Source of the DNA: an uncultured Lachnospiraceae bacterium
GTDB lineage: Bacteria; Bacillota; Clostridia; Lachnospirales; Lachnospiraceae
Direction of reading: 5' to 3'
Length of the DNA: 64,000 bases
Assembly: GCA_946554445.1 (NCBI GenBank)
Contig: CAMNSD010000002.1
Coordinates: 1-64,000, forward strand
The notes below the pieces were generated by a model. The model had not been told where the DNA came from, searched no databases, and was given only the letters and a program-made list of their open reading frames with translations. Position numbers and translations under genes: made by a program. This document shows, piece after piece, positions 42,685-52,028 of the stretch (within the stretch, counting starts at the first letter, position 1; every line of letters starts with the position of its first letter).

Positions 42685-42975
42685 TCATTTAAACAGTCTG
42701 GCCAGTATGGATTCGCCCTTCGCGCCATATCCTGCACTCTCCGAATAGGTAAAGCTGTCAACCCTGCCATCAATATCTACTTCCCCTTTATCCAGGGAAA
42801 GCCTGCTGACATGCAGTTCATTGCCCTTGATCATCAGCATACCTTGTTCTGTCTCCAACAGAATCTCGTTTACATCAAAAGAAAGTACGTCGTTGACTCC
42901 GCTGACAGTACATGTCCTTCTGTTGGTAAGCATTAACTTGTGAGGTTTTTTACCGCTGGTATTCAGATCTTCCAT
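42685..42975 (-). CDS. yabP: Sporulation protein YabP
   Basis: A 96-aa YabP/YqfC-family protein with the pattern HKLMLTNRRTCTVSGVNDVLSFDVNEILLETEQGMLMIKG and LDKGEVDIDGRVDSFTYSE. In Bacillus the gene is under sigma-E control with yabQ. The two genes are 23 nt apart here. Together with SpoIIE and CotS-like genes it indicates a sporulating lineage. Confidence 0.93.
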   Translation of the reverse strand: MEDLNTSGKKPHKLMLTNRRTCTVSGVNDVLSFDVNEILLETEQGMLMIKGNELHVSRLSLDKGEVDIDGRVDSFTYSESAGYGAKGESILARLFK

Positions 42976-43038
42976 ACACGCCCTCCCATGATTATGGTAC
43001 TTCTTAAATGTATGTCTGATCTGTCTGAAATATACCTG

Positions 43039-43281
43039 TTACGTCAGATAACGGAACAATTCTTTTGCTTCTTCCTTCCTTACAGTCTCCTGTACGTCCA
43101 ACACCTCCACTTTTACTTCCTTATTCCCAAACTGAATCGTAATGATATCACCCGCTTTCACATTGGTGGAAGCTTTTGCCGGCCTGTCATTGATAAGTAC
43201 CCTGCCTGCATCGCAGGCCTCGTTTGCCACAGTGCGTCGTTTGATCAACCGCGATACTTTTAAATATTTATCCAGTCTCAT
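43039..43281 (-). CDS. rqcP: RNA-binding S4-domain protein RqcP
   Basis: An 80-aa S4-domain protein (MRLDKYLKVSRLIKRRTVANEACDAGRVLINDR). RqcP (formerly YabO/HslR-like) binds stalled 50S-peptidyl-tRNA and helps RqcH add Ala tails in ribosome quality control. ATG at 43281 was chosen over an upstream start because GGAAG lies 8 nt before it. The gene is in its usual place between hup and yabP. Confidence 0.92.
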   Translation of the reverse strand: MRLDKYLKVSRLIKRRTVANEACDAGRVLINDRPAKASTNVKAGDIITIQFGNKEVKVEVLDVQETVRKEEAKELFRYLT

Positions 43282-43345
43282 ATCTTTTCTTCCTTTCTCT
43301 AAAGTAAATTTGCTTTGTAAATTTACTTTATTTTTCATAACATAA

Positions 43346-43374
43346 AAAGCCCGTATGCATTGCATACAGGCTTT
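43346..43374 (-). terminator. Terminator after the HU gene
   Basis: AAAGCCTGTATGCA and TGCATACGGGCTTT form a long stem, followed by T residues on the minus strand, 17 nt after the HU stop codon. It probably ends most HU transcripts, leaving read-through to rqcP. Confidence 0.75.
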
Positions 43375-43390
43375 CTCATCTTTTTAAGAT

Positions 43391-43666
43391 TTATGCATTA
43401 AGCATATCCTTCAGAGCCTTACCAGCTTTGAACTTAGGAGCCTTGGAAGCAGCGATCTTCATAACCGCGCCACTCTGAGGATTTCTACCCTCTCTTGCTG
43501 CTCTCTTAGAAACTTCAAAAGTACCAAAACCAACTAACTGCACTTTGCCGTCTTTCTTCAGCTCGTCTGCAACCACATCGGTAAATGCCTTTAAAGCCTT
43601 CTCTGCATCTTTTTTAGATAAGCCTGCCTGATCAGCCATAGCTGCAACTAATTCTGTCTTGTTCAT
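43391..43666 (-). CDS. hup: HU-family DNA-binding protein
   Basis: A 91-aa nucleoid protein with the helical N-terminus MNKTELVAAMADQAGLSKKDAEKALKAF, GFGTFEVSKRAAREGRNPQSG (DNA-clasping arm with the tip proline) and the KAPKFKAGKALKD end. The size and sequence are standard. AGGAGG precedes the start. Confidence 0.97.
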   Translation of the reverse strand: MNKTELVAAMADQAGLSKKDAEKALKAFTDVVADELKKDGKVQLVGFGTFEVSKRAAREGRNPQSGAVMKIAASKAPKFKAGKALKDMLNA

Positions 43667-43862
43667 TTTAACTCCTCCTCTTTCATGAGTTTTATAATAT
43701 TTAGATGTTTCTCCTTCGAAACTGTCTATACATATTTATATCTGCTTTTCATAGGCTTGTCAAGCAAAAAATGCCATTTTTACGGCATTTTTCGGGATTC
43801 CCTGACGTACATATGTTATGTTGGCGCTATTTCGCGGCAATTATAATTTATTGTCTGAATAC

Positions 43863-44567
43863 TCACTCATATTTCTCAATTAAATCGTCTATTTTATCCG
43901 TCAAAATCTGTTCCTGGGAAATTTTTCCTATCCTGGCAATATCGCTTAACCGAAGAAGCATAACCGCCATAATATCACCCAGCTTTTTATCATATGCAGA
44001 AGGTTCGCAGGTTTTCAGCTGGTCCACCGCCTCCTGCAGCGCCTCCACATCTTGCTCGAAACTGCTGCCCTCTTCATAAAACTTGTCTATCTTTTTCAAA
44101 ACTTTAGTTGCCCTTGTAAGCGCTGGCAATTCTCTCGGAATTTCTTTCAAGGGTGATTCCACCCAATCCTTATCTTTCTTCTCTTCCTTCTTAATCTCTT
44201 CCCAGTTTACCAATACCTCATCCGGCGTATCCGCACTGCCCGTCCCAAATACATGGGGATGCCGTCTCACCATCTTCCGACTGACCTCGTTCACCACATC
44301 TTCCATGGTAAACAGTCCCTCTTCTGAAGCAATCTGCGCATGCATAACTACCTGTAGAAGTACATCGCCCAGTTCTTCTATCATATTTTCCGGATTACCG
44401 GTCTGGTCATAAATACGGATGGAGGCCAGCAGTTCCGCCGCCTCCTCCATCATACACGGCTTCAGGCTCTCATGTGTCTGTACCTTATCCCAAGGACAGC
44501 CATTCTCGCTCCTGAGCATTTTAATGATATCTAGTAATTCCTCGTATGTATATTTCTTGTCTGCCAT
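43863..44567 (-). CDS. mazG: Nucleoside triphosphate pyrophosphohydrolase MazG
   Basis: A 234-aa enzyme that removes non-canonical or excess NTPs. Two all-alpha MazG domains are present; the first has ENGCPWDKVQTHESLKPCMMEEAAELLASI and EELGDVLLQVVMHAQIA with the ExxE/ExxD metal motifs, then KMVRRHPHVFG. ATG at 44567 has AAAGGAG 5 nt upstream. Its place before hup is usual. Confidence 0.95.
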   Translation of the reverse strand: MADKKYTYEELLDIIKMLRSENGCPWDKVQTHESLKPCMMEEAAELLASIRIYDQTGNPENMIEELGDVLLQVVMHAQIASEEGLFTMEDVVNEVSRKMVRRHPHVFGTGSADTPDEVLVNWEEIKKEEKKDKDWVESPLKEIPRELPALTRATKVLKKIDKFYEEGSSFEQDVEALQEAVDQLKTCEPSAYDKKLGDIMAVMLLRLSDIARIGKISQEQILTDKIDDLIEKYE

Positions 44568-44633
44568 GACTGCTCCTTTAAGTTCACAGGGAATCAATTA
44601 AATCAAATTTCTACTGCGGTCATCTTGTTTCGT

Positions 44634-46874
44634 TTAGCGTCTGCGCCGGGAATTGCTGGTTTGTGTTATGCGTTCGGTGGTGATTCCGGAACTATCAGAT
44701 GTCTGGGGCGTGTTATTTTCAGAATCAGGGGGCGTTGAAGTTTCGTCTTTACCTTCTCCTTTACCATCTCCATCAGAGCCTTTTCCTTCTTCTGAACCAT
44801 CAGGATTATCCTTGTTCTCCCCTTCACCTTCATCAGGTCCTGATTCGGGTTCTGGTTCGTTGCAATATTCACATTTACCATCTACATAATGATGTCCCGT
44901 TGCAGGAATTATTTCCGTTTTACTTTCTCCGCATTCACAGGTAGATACTTTCTTTCCATCAACTGTACAGGTCGGGGGTACATTGCTCGTCTCTTCATAA
45001 TGATGCCCTGTCGCTGGGATTTCTGCTGGCTCGCTCTTTCCGCATTCCGGGCAGGTTATGGTTTCCTTACCCGGCTCTGTACAGGTAGGTTCTTGTGTAA
45101 CCTTTCCTTTCCCACTAAAATCATGTGGTGAATGTTCCTTACCGCACTTCGTACATATACCATCTCCCTTATCATGATCATACTCATGCTCACAATCTTC
45201 CTTCGGCGGATCCGGATCATTCCCGCTTATTGTCTCTCCAAACCCAGGAAAATCTTCTCGGGTATATGTAATTTCCTTTATATTATCAGGAATATCAACT
45301 TGATAATCCTTTGTTCCATATTTCGTACTTATTAAGGTAATCGTATGACGTCCTGGTGTTAAGCTAAAGTCTATAGATTCCGATGAAGAACCCGTAGTTC
45401 CCTGTAAAGTCTTATCTGCAAAGACACGCACATCCTCTAAATCAAGCTTAACATGTACCGTCACAAGCGAATTTTCACTAACCGATCCATCCGGCTTCGT
45501 GGTATTCCCACTGACCGTCTCCTGCTCCAGATCCGTAAAGGAATAAGTAATATCCTCTCCGTCATTGTAGAGATATATCGTATAACTCTTAGTCTTATAT
45601 CCACTCTTGCGCAGAGTAACAGTGTGACTTCCTATCGTCTTCTTAAAACTGATCGGAGAAATTCCAATATAATTACTGTCTAAATAAACCTCCACATTCT
45701 TAGGCGCATCAATATATACTCTGTTGCCGTTTTTAGTCCCCAGCGCATTCTCACTGAGACTGCCCAGAGAATTATCGCTAACGGAAGGCCGTTGCGTATT
45801 GGGCTGATAATCATCCACGGTATTACTGCTGACAGTCCGTCTATCGTCATCGTCCCGCTCCTCTTCCAGTTCAAAGGAAATGGTCGCATACTCTGAACCC
45901 ACCTGGATATATTTAGTCAGGGAATCATATCCTTTGGCTTCCAAATGTACCTGATGGATTCCGTAAGGTAACTCCACCGCCTTGCTGATGTCCACAGCCT
46001 TGCCGTCTATAGAAACCTTTGCAGTATCCGGCGTGACGTTGAACAAAATCCGTCCGGTTTTGTTCTCTGTAATCTCCAGGTCACCCACATCGAGTATCAC
46101 TTCTTTATTGCGTTCAATCATCACTTCCTTGGTACAGCTTACACCATTGTAAGACAAAAGGACCTGATAACTTCCCTCAGGCACTACCAGCAGCATGTCC
46201 TCCGTAATCTCTCGAATCACGCTGTTGCCCACCTCAATCCAACCGCCAATAAGCGCCTGGTCATTCTTTAACCGCAGATACCCATGTCCTCGCTCCACGC
46301 TGATACTGTAAATCTTATGGTCGATACCGGAAACGGTGAGCACATCCTGCTTTACAACGTCCATGACTTCTGAACGTCTGCCTTCTGACAAAACCACCAC
46401 GTCATCCGGCAGGGAATAGGTATTCGATCCGATGCTGGCAGTCTTGTTGGGACCGCCCAGGTCATAATTTTCAATCCCGTCATACACCCAGGCCTGCGGG
46501 GAACGTTGGATGCTGGCAAGACGTTTCTTTCCTTTTAAAAAGGTAACGTCCACCACATCCCCAGGTTCAATCTGGGAAATGGTCATGGGGCCGTCATGTT
46601 TATCTTTTACATAGGTGGTCCCATCATAATAGAGGGTATATTGCTTGCCCGTCTCCATATTCATGAAGACCACGGCGCTGTTCTCCTGATCTGTGGAGAT
46701 GACCACCGCCGTGTCCGCTGAATCATAGCTGCCTGCTGTTGCGACGGTAAACCCTGTGTCCACCGTCTTTTTATCCTTGGCTTTGCCCACATTGCTGGCC
46801 TCCGAAGTACAGCCTGTCAGGCAGAGCGTCATTACCATCAACATTGCAACCGTACTTATAAATCTTCTGTGCAT
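44634..46874 (-). CDS. PEGA-domain lipoprotein with Cys-rich repeats
   Basis: A 746-aa surface protein: lipoprotein signal ending LTGC (Cys22), a beta-rich part with SH3-like strands (about 40-210), several PEGA-type domains (for example GIHQVHLEAKGYDSLTKYI, GSHTVTLRKSGYKTKSY, GRHTITLISTKYGTKDY), then three Cys-pair units ending in PATGHHY, and an acidic tail with SRRRR. PEGA domains are surface carbohydrate- or wall-associated. The TPQTSDSSG close to the end looks like a sortase motif region whose membrane helix is gone. ATG at 46874 has GGAGG 6 nt before it. Function unknown. Confidence 0.8.
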   Translation of the reverse strand: MHRRFISTVAMLMVMTLCLTGCTSEASNVGKAKDKKTVDTGFTVATAGSYDSADTAVVISTDQENSAVVFMNMETGKQYTLYYDGTTYVKDKHDGPMTISQIEPGDVVDVTFLKGKKRLASIQRSPQAWVYDGIENYDLGGPNKTASIGSNTYSLPDDVVVLSEGRRSEVMDVVKQDVLTVSGIDHKIYSISVERGHGYLRLKNDQALIGGWIEVGNSVIREITEDMLLVVPEGSYQVLLSYNGVSCTKEVMIERNKEVILDVGDLEITENKTGRILFNVTPDTAKVSIDGKAVDISKAVELPYGIHQVHLEAKGYDSLTKYIQVGSEYATISFELEEERDDDDRRTVSSNTVDDYQPNTQRPSVSDNSLGSLSENALGTKNGNRVYIDAPKNVEVYLDSNYIGISPISFKKTIGSHTVTLRKSGYKTKSYTIYLYNDGEDITYSFTDLEQETVSGNTTKPDGSVSENSLVTVHVKLDLEDVRVFADKTLQGTTGSSSESIDFSLTPGRHTITLISTKYGTKDYQVDIPDNIKEITYTREDFPGFGETISGNDPDPPKEDCEHEYDHDKGDGICTKCGKEHSPHDFSGKGKVTQEPTCTEPGKETITCPECGKSEPAEIPATGHHYEETSNVPPTCTVDGKKVSTCECGESKTEIIPATGHHYVDGKCEYCNEPEPESGPDEGEGENKDNPDGSEEGKGSDGDGKGEGKDETSTPPDSENNTPQTSDSSGITTERITQTSNSRRRR

Positions 46875-46935
46875 CCTAATCCTCCATATCGGGGCAGTCA
46901 TTCAGCTATTGTCAAATATAGGCCCCATCTATAAA

Positions 46936-47913
46936 TTATAGGCGAAATATATTTTGCAGAAAAAGCTTTTTTTCTTCTTCCTGCGCAAACAATTTCTCTA
47001 TTTTCTCCATGTTTCTTCCCGGTATCCACGCCTTGCCGTTGTTGTAATAAAAATTTACAATCTTCCAGAACTTCTCCGGATAGGCAAAGCGGAAATACAA
47101 TTGTCTATAATCCTGCTCGGAGAGCATCTTCTCTTTATTATAACTCTCCAGAAGCATATTCCCAAGTGTCTGCGACCAGTTATTTTTTTCCAACAGCTTA
47201 CGCATAAACAGATACAGATCCCTGACCGGATGATCCCTGACACATTTCTCAAAATTGATGAGCACACTGCCACCGTTGGTCTGTAAGATATTGTGGTACT
47301 GGTAATCGCCATGACATACTATCGGATACTGCCCGGAATTCTCTCCATAGGCATAATACCGCAAATCCTCAGTGATTTGCAAGGCAATATCCATAAAATA
47401 ATCATAATGTTTCATCAAATATATTTCGAAATCCGTCTTCTGGCTTTTCTTCTGCAAAAATTTGTGTACCTTTTTCAATTCCCGGTTATGCTTCTCATAC
47501 TCGTTCTCTATCCGATACACCGGCTGCTCCTGCAGTTCTTCGTACTCTGTAAGGTCACAGATCTTATGCAGGGCCGCCAGAGTATCCACTGCACTGCAGC
47601 ATTCATCCATATTTCGATGGTCACATTCCCTGCCTTCAAAGTATGTCTTCACGATATAGGGCACCCTGTCCTGATCACAGACGATCAGTTCGTCTTCCTT
47701 CGTTCGCAGAATAGACTCAGCCCGCACAACGCCACTCTCATTGATATGTTTTAACAGGAAATCCTGAAACTTGACTTTATCCGCCGGTCCGCCATATTCT
47801 TTCATGATAAGCAGCCCGCGGTCTGAATCGCACAGGATGGCTCCACGCCCCTTCCAGGTACGATTAACTTCTATCTCATATTGCTCCAATAAACTGACAG
47901 CTCTGTCATTCAC
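46936..47913 (-). CDS. CotS-family spore coat kinase-like protein
   Basis: A 325-aa protein of the aminoglycoside/choline kinase fold. It has the Brenner-type loop IVCHGDYQYHNIL; the DFD-type metal motif is NFEKC here, so activity may be reduced. CotS/YsxE/YutH relatives are spore coat proteins in Bacillus. It follows the PEGA lipoprotein gene's position on the minus strand, after the CCA transferase gene, with no close operon partner. Confidence 0.8.
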   Translation of the reverse strand: MNDRAVSLLEQYEIEVNRTWKGRGAILCDSDRGLLIMKEYGGPADKVKFQDFLLKHINESGVVRAESILRTKEDELIVCDQDRVPYIVKTYFEGRECDHRNMDECCSAVDTLAALHKICDLTEYEELQEQPVYRIENEYEKHNRELKKVHKFLQKKSQKTDFEIYLMKHYDYFMDIALQITEDLRYYAYGENSGQYPIVCHGDYQYHNILQTNGGSVLINFEKCVRDHPVRDLYLFMRKLLEKNNWSQTLGNMLLESYNKEKMLSEQDYRQLYFRFAYPEKFWKIVNFYYNNGKAWIPGRNMEKIEKLFAQEEEKKLFLQNIFRL

Positions 47914-47975
47914 ACGAATACCCCCTGCTTAGTCGTCTATCTTATCTTATGAATAGCAAGGGAAAAGTATGATTT

Positions 47976-49307
47976 TCATGTGACAATTTTCTTACTGATC
48001 TCCAACAGCTTCTCCGGCGTATTGCAGGAAGGATCCTCAAGTACCCTCTCAAGCAGTTCCTGCAGCACCGCCCCAATCTGTCTTCCCGGCTTCATTCCCT
48101 GGGCAATCAGGTCAAATCCCGTGATGGCGAGGTCTTTGAGACTAAAGGCGTCGCCCTGTTCTTTCACTTTCTGATACAAACCTTCTATGTAGGCGATACT
48201 CTGCAGTTTTTCTTCTCTCTGATAATCGCTCTGTGCCTCTACATCCGCCCGGCGCACCGCAAACATCATCGTAAAGATATCTTCCCCCATCCGGTTCATT
48301 GCCCGCCTGACACCCGCCTGTGTGGCGGCGATCTCCTGGTCATGATACAATACTACCTTGGTCACCTTATCTATGGTATCGTTATCGAACTTTAACCGCC
48401 GCAAGATTTTTCTGGTCATCTCCGCGCCTACTTCCGGATGTGTCTTATTATGGGTAATACCTTCTTCGTCCACCGTTATGGTCTGGGGTTTGCCGATATC
48501 ATGAAAAAGCATGCCAAGCCGCAGCACCTTATCCGATTCTACAGCTGACATGGAATGTAAAATATGTTCTCCCACCGTATAACAATGATGCGGATTATTC
48601 TGAGGCGTTTCCATGCACAGGTCAAATTCCGGCAGAATCTGCGCGGTAATGCCGGTCTCATAGGCAATCCTAAGATAATCCGGATGGGGCGATACCACCA
48701 ATTTCACTAACTCTGTCTGAATCCGTTCTGCACTGATCTTCTGCAAATTGGACGCAAGCGCCGTGATAGCCGCCTGGGTATCCTCATCAATGCGATACCC
48801 TAATTGTGCCGAAAAACGGACTGCCCGCATCATACGTAAGGCATCCTCCGTAAAACGCTCCCCAGCATCTCCCACGCAGCGAATTACACCGGTCTCAATA
48901 TCTGCCAGCCCACCGTAGAGATCTACCAACCCTCGGCTTTCATTATATGCCATGGCATTGATCGTAAAATCCCGGCGGCGTAAATCTTCCTCCAAGTTAG
49001 CCGTAAAAGTGACATTTTTAGGATGCCTGCCATCTTCATAATCGCCGTCGATCCGATAAGTAGTTACCTCAAAGCCTTCTTTATCCAGCATGACTGTCAC
49101 AGTCCCATGACGGATACCGGTATCAATCGTCCTTGAAAACAAACGCTTTGTCTCCTCCGGCCTGGCTGAAGTCGTGATATCCCAATCGTCAGGAGACCTG
49201 CCCAAAATAGAGTCCCGGACACAACCGCCTACTGCATACGCTTCATAACCTGCCGCTTCCAGGGTGCTTATGATCTTATGCGCTTTTGCAGGCAGTTGTA
49301 TCTGCAT
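47976..49307 (-). CDS. cca: CCA-adding tRNA nucleotidyltransferase
   Basis: A 443-aa enzyme that builds or repairs the tRNA 3' CCA end. Motif A is AVGGCVRDSILGRSPDDWDITTSA; then the RRDFTINAMAYN and RFTEDALRMMRAVRFSAQLG motifs; an HD domain follows with HDIGKP. The window's tRNA-Pro lacks an encoded CCA, so this enzyme is needed for it. The gene has GGAG 6 nt upstream. Confidence 0.95.
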   Translation of the reverse strand: MQIQLPAKAHKIISTLEAAGYEAYAVGGCVRDSILGRSPDDWDITTSARPEETKRLFSRTIDTGIRHGTVTVMLDKEGFEVTTYRIDGDYEDGRHPKNVTFTANLEEDLRRRDFTINAMAYNESRGLVDLYGGLADIETGVIRCVGDAGERFTEDALRMMRAVRFSAQLGYRIDEDTQAAITALASNLQKISAERIQTELVKLVVSPHPDYLRIAYETGITAQILPEFDLCMETPQNNPHHCYTVGEHILHSMSAVESDKVLRLGMLFHDIGKPQTITVDEEGITHNKTHPEVGAEMTRKILRRLKFDNDTIDKVTKVVLYHDQEIAATQAGVRRAMNRMGEDIFTMMFAVRRADVEAQSDYQREEKLQSIAYIEGLYQKVKEQGDAFSLKDLAITGFDLIAQGMKPGRQIGAVLQELLERVLEDPSCNTPEKLLEISKKIVT

Positions 49308-49328
49308 GGGATTCTCCTTATCTTCTCA

Positions 49329-49568
49329 TCAGCCAATGCTCGGCCCTTTGAAAATATTTTTTACATCTTCCAAATGAAGATCCGGTTCCTCGTTTTCTTC
49401 TACCAGGGAACCCACCAGGCGTTCCATCTCTTTCTTGGACATCACGCCCCGGCTTCTCTCAATAAACTCTTTCTTTTCGTCATCCGACATATCCGCAAAC
49501 CGGTCCATTGCCTCTCGATTCGTGGCAAACGCCAAACCTAGGCCAACGGGTAACGTATTATAATCCAT
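49329..49568 (-). CDS. Small conserved-looking protein, unknown
   Basis: A 79-aa acidic protein, MDYNTLPVGLGLAFATNREAM, then FADMSDDEKKEFIERSRGVMSKKEMERLV and an Asp/Glu-rich end. ATG at 49568 has AAGGAG 8 nt before it; a GTG at 49577 was rejected. The middle part resembles helix-helix segments of YdeI-like proteins, but I am not sure. It is 21 nt before cca on the same strand. A hairpin (49581-49614) borders its ribosome binding site. Confidence 0.65.
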   Translation of the reverse strand: MDYNTLPVGLGLAFATNREAMDRFADMSDDEKKEFIERSRGVMSKKEMERLVGSLVEENEEPDLHLEDVKNIFKGPSIG

Positions 49569-49580
49569 TTTTTTCACTCC

Positions 49581-49614
49581 TTCTGTACTTAATGCTCTGT
49601 TAGCATGTACAGAA
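49581..49614 (-). promoter_or_regulatory. Leader hairpin next to a ribosome binding site
   Basis: TTCTGTAC and GTACAGAA pair, with inner ATGCT/AGCAT pairing, and the right arm runs directly into AAGGAG of the small gene. It may modulate translation; no T run is present. Confidence 0.45.
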
Positions 49615-49634
49615 AGAGTGGCCTTTATGCAAGT

Positions 49635-51872
49635 TTATGCAAGCGTAGCAATACCTCTCAGACGGATATCTTCGCTGGATGCACCGACTAAAATCACATA
49701 ATCTCCCGCATCTGCAACAAAGTCATGGAGCTGTACGTCAAAATAGGCAAAATCTTCCTGCTTGAGTGTGAGAGAGATTTTTTTCGATCTGCCCGGCGCA
49801 AGGAAAACTTTGGCAAAAGTCTTTAATTCTTTGTCCGGCCTGTCGACTTTGGCCGCAATCGGCGCAATGTACACCTGTGCAACCTCTGCGCCGGCACGCT
49901 TGCCAACGTTTTTCACCGTGAACGTCAATTTCACATTCTTGTCTTTTTCTGCCTTCAAAGTCAGAGCGCTGTACTCAAAATCCGTATAGGATAATCCGTG
50001 CCCAAAGCAGAATGCCGGCACGATATGCTGCCTGTCATAATGACGATATCCGCAGTACAGCCCCTCCTCCAGGGAAATACTACCCCATTTTCCGAACTGG
50101 CCGTTCTTAGCAGACGCACAATCCTCATATACGGCCGGGAAAGTCTCCGCCAACTTCGCGGAAGGATTCACATCTCCGAAAATAATCTCCGCAAAGGCGT
50201 TACCTGTCTCCATGCCCGCATAATAACTCCACAAAATTGCCCGCGCCTTATCCCTCCAGGGCATCTCCACCGGAGATCCTCCCACAAAGGTGATGATCGT
50301 ATCTTTTCTGACTTTCAATAATTCTTCTATTAAAAGATCCTGCTCATAAGGAAGCTTCATATCCGCACGGTCAAATCCTTCGCTGTCAATATTATGGTTC
50401 AGACCGCCCACAAAAATGACCGCATCCGCATCCTTCGCCGCCTCGACAGCCTGGGCGAAGAGTTCCTGATTCTTCTCATGAATCTCTGCCTGCTCCCTCG
50501 CAACCTGTGCAAGCCTCTCTTCTTCTTCCTCGCGGTGTCTCTCATTTTCTTTCTCAGCTTCCGGCCGTTCAACCTGCCCTATATTGGTATTTCTCAAATC
50601 CTCCACGCTGTCCGCCTGCCAGTTGTGATCAAACGTCTTGGGCTTCTCCGGCACATGATATCCTTTCACATACTGCACCTGTGCATTACCGCCCAGATAC
50701 ATCTTAAGTCCCGCCAGCGGACAAATCTCATACAGGGCCTTAATCTCTGCACTTCCACCGCCATCTGAATGAACTTTGGCAGCATTAGCGCCGATTACCA
50801 AAAGCTTTTTAATCTTCTTGGCGTCCAGAGGCAATGTGTGATTCTCATTTTTTAATAAAATCATGGACTCCCGAGCCGTATGCAGAACTGCCTCTCTGTG
50901 GGCTACTGTGTTATATGCGCCCGCCTTACGCATATCCTTATGACTCCCAATCATCTTTAAGCGGAACATCATACGCAGAAGATTTCTCACCTTAGCGTCC
51001 ACCATATCCTCCGACACTTCACCGCGCACGATCGCTTCCTTCAATGGAGACGCCAGATAATAATCCTCAAAATCAGGGAAAATAGACATTTCCAAGTCCA
51101 TGGAACACTGCGCCGCCTCCTTCGTCTTATGCACGCCGCCCCAGTCGCTGATCACAGCCCCGTCAAATCCCCATTCCATACGCAGGATCAAATCCAATAA
51201 TGTTTTATTTTCACAGCAATGGGTTCCGTTAATCTTATTATAGGCACCCATGATGGAATAGGCATGTCCCTCCTGCACCGCCGCCTTAAAGGCAGGCAAG
51301 TACAATTCGTACAGCGTCCTGTCGTCAATCTCCTCGTCCACCATCATGCGGTCTGTTTCCTGACAATTGGCCGCAAAGTGCTTCACGCAGGCCGCCACAT
51401 CGTTGTCCTGAACGCCTTTGATAAAAGGCACTGCCAGCGCCGCCGTCAGCTTCGGATCCTCGCTCATATATTCAAAATTCCTGCCGCATCGCGGATCCCG
51501 CTTAATGTTGATACCGGGCGCTAAAATAACATCTTTTCCTCGTCCTCTTGCCTCTTCTCCCAGTACATGCCCCATGGCATAAGCAAGATCCGGATTCCAG
51601 GAAGAAGCCAACGCGCTGTTGCTGGGCAGATAGGTTACCATATCGTCCTGATTCCCCGAAGAAATCCATCTGTCATCCATAAATTCGGCCCGAACACCCA
51701 TAGGCCCATCAGAAGTCACGATTGCCGGAATCCCCAGCCTGTCCACCGCGCCTGATTTAAACAGGGTTGCCGCATGGACCATGGAAATTTTCTCATCCAA
51801 TGTGAGTTTTTTCAATAATTTTTCAATTTCTTTTTCCGTCTTTTTATCAAAGGTTCTCTCTTTTTTCTTCAT
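49635..51872 (-). CDS. GH3 beta-glycosidase
   Basis: A 745-aa cytoplasmic enzyme: barrel with DGPMGVRAEF, KHFAANCQETDR and the nucleophile aspartate in GAVISDWGGVH, an alpha/beta domain (about 330-600), and a C-terminal fibronectin-like domain (VKNVGKRAGAEVAQVYI). A charged coil (about 440-500, with EKENERHREEEEERLAQ) is inserted in the second domain. It likely removes beta-linked glucose, xylose or arabinose; the sugar is not clear. ATG at 51872 follows AGGGAGAGGG. Confidence 0.9.
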   Translation of the reverse strand: MKKKERTFDKKTEKEIEKLLKKLTLDEKISMVHAATLFKSGAVDRLGIPAIVTSDGPMGVRAEFMDDRWISSGNQDDMVTYLPSNSALASSWNPDLAYAMGHVLGEEARGRGKDVILAPGINIKRDPRCGRNFEYMSEDPKLTAALAVPFIKGVQDNDVAACVKHFAANCQETDRMMVDEEIDDRTLYELYLPAFKAAVQEGHAYSIMGAYNKINGTHCCENKTLLDLILRMEWGFDGAVISDWGGVHKTKEAAQCSMDLEMSIFPDFEDYYLASPLKEAIVRGEVSEDMVDAKVRNLLRMMFRLKMIGSHKDMRKAGAYNTVAHREAVLHTARESMILLKNENHTLPLDAKKIKKLLVIGANAAKVHSDGGGSAEIKALYEICPLAGLKMYLGGNAQVQYVKGYHVPEKPKTFDHNWQADSVEDLRNTNIGQVERPEAEKENERHREEEEERLAQVAREQAEIHEKNQELFAQAVEAAKDADAVIFVGGLNHNIDSEGFDRADMKLPYEQDLLIEELLKVRKDTIITFVGGSPVEMPWRDKARAILWSYYAGMETGNAFAEIIFGDVNPSAKLAETFPAVYEDCASAKNGQFGKWGSISLEEGLYCGYRHYDRQHIVPAFCFGHGLSYTDFEYSALTLKAEKDKNVKLTFTVKNVGKRAGAEVAQVYIAPIAAKVDRPDKELKTFAKVFLAPGRSKKISLTLKQEDFAYFDVQLHDFVADAGDYVILVGASSEDIRLRGIATLA

Positions 51873-51903
51873 AAATACCCTCTCCCTTTCCGTACTTTGT
51901 CCA

Positions 51904-51939
51904 AACAGGCGGTATATCCATATGGACACGCCGCCTGTT
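51904..51939 (-). terminator. Hairpin after the ABC exporter operon
   Basis: AACAGGCGG (51904-51912) pairs with CCGCCTGTT (51931-51939), with inner TCCATATGGA. The minus-strand tail is short on T, so termination may be partial and the hairpin may also lie in the GH3 leader. Confidence 0.6.
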
Positions 51940-52028
51940 CGCATAAATCTCCATATTAAGTTAAGTATAACGGGTAATGCTCGCAGATACAATTATCTTT
52001 TTATATTTTGTTATCCTTTTGTTATCCG

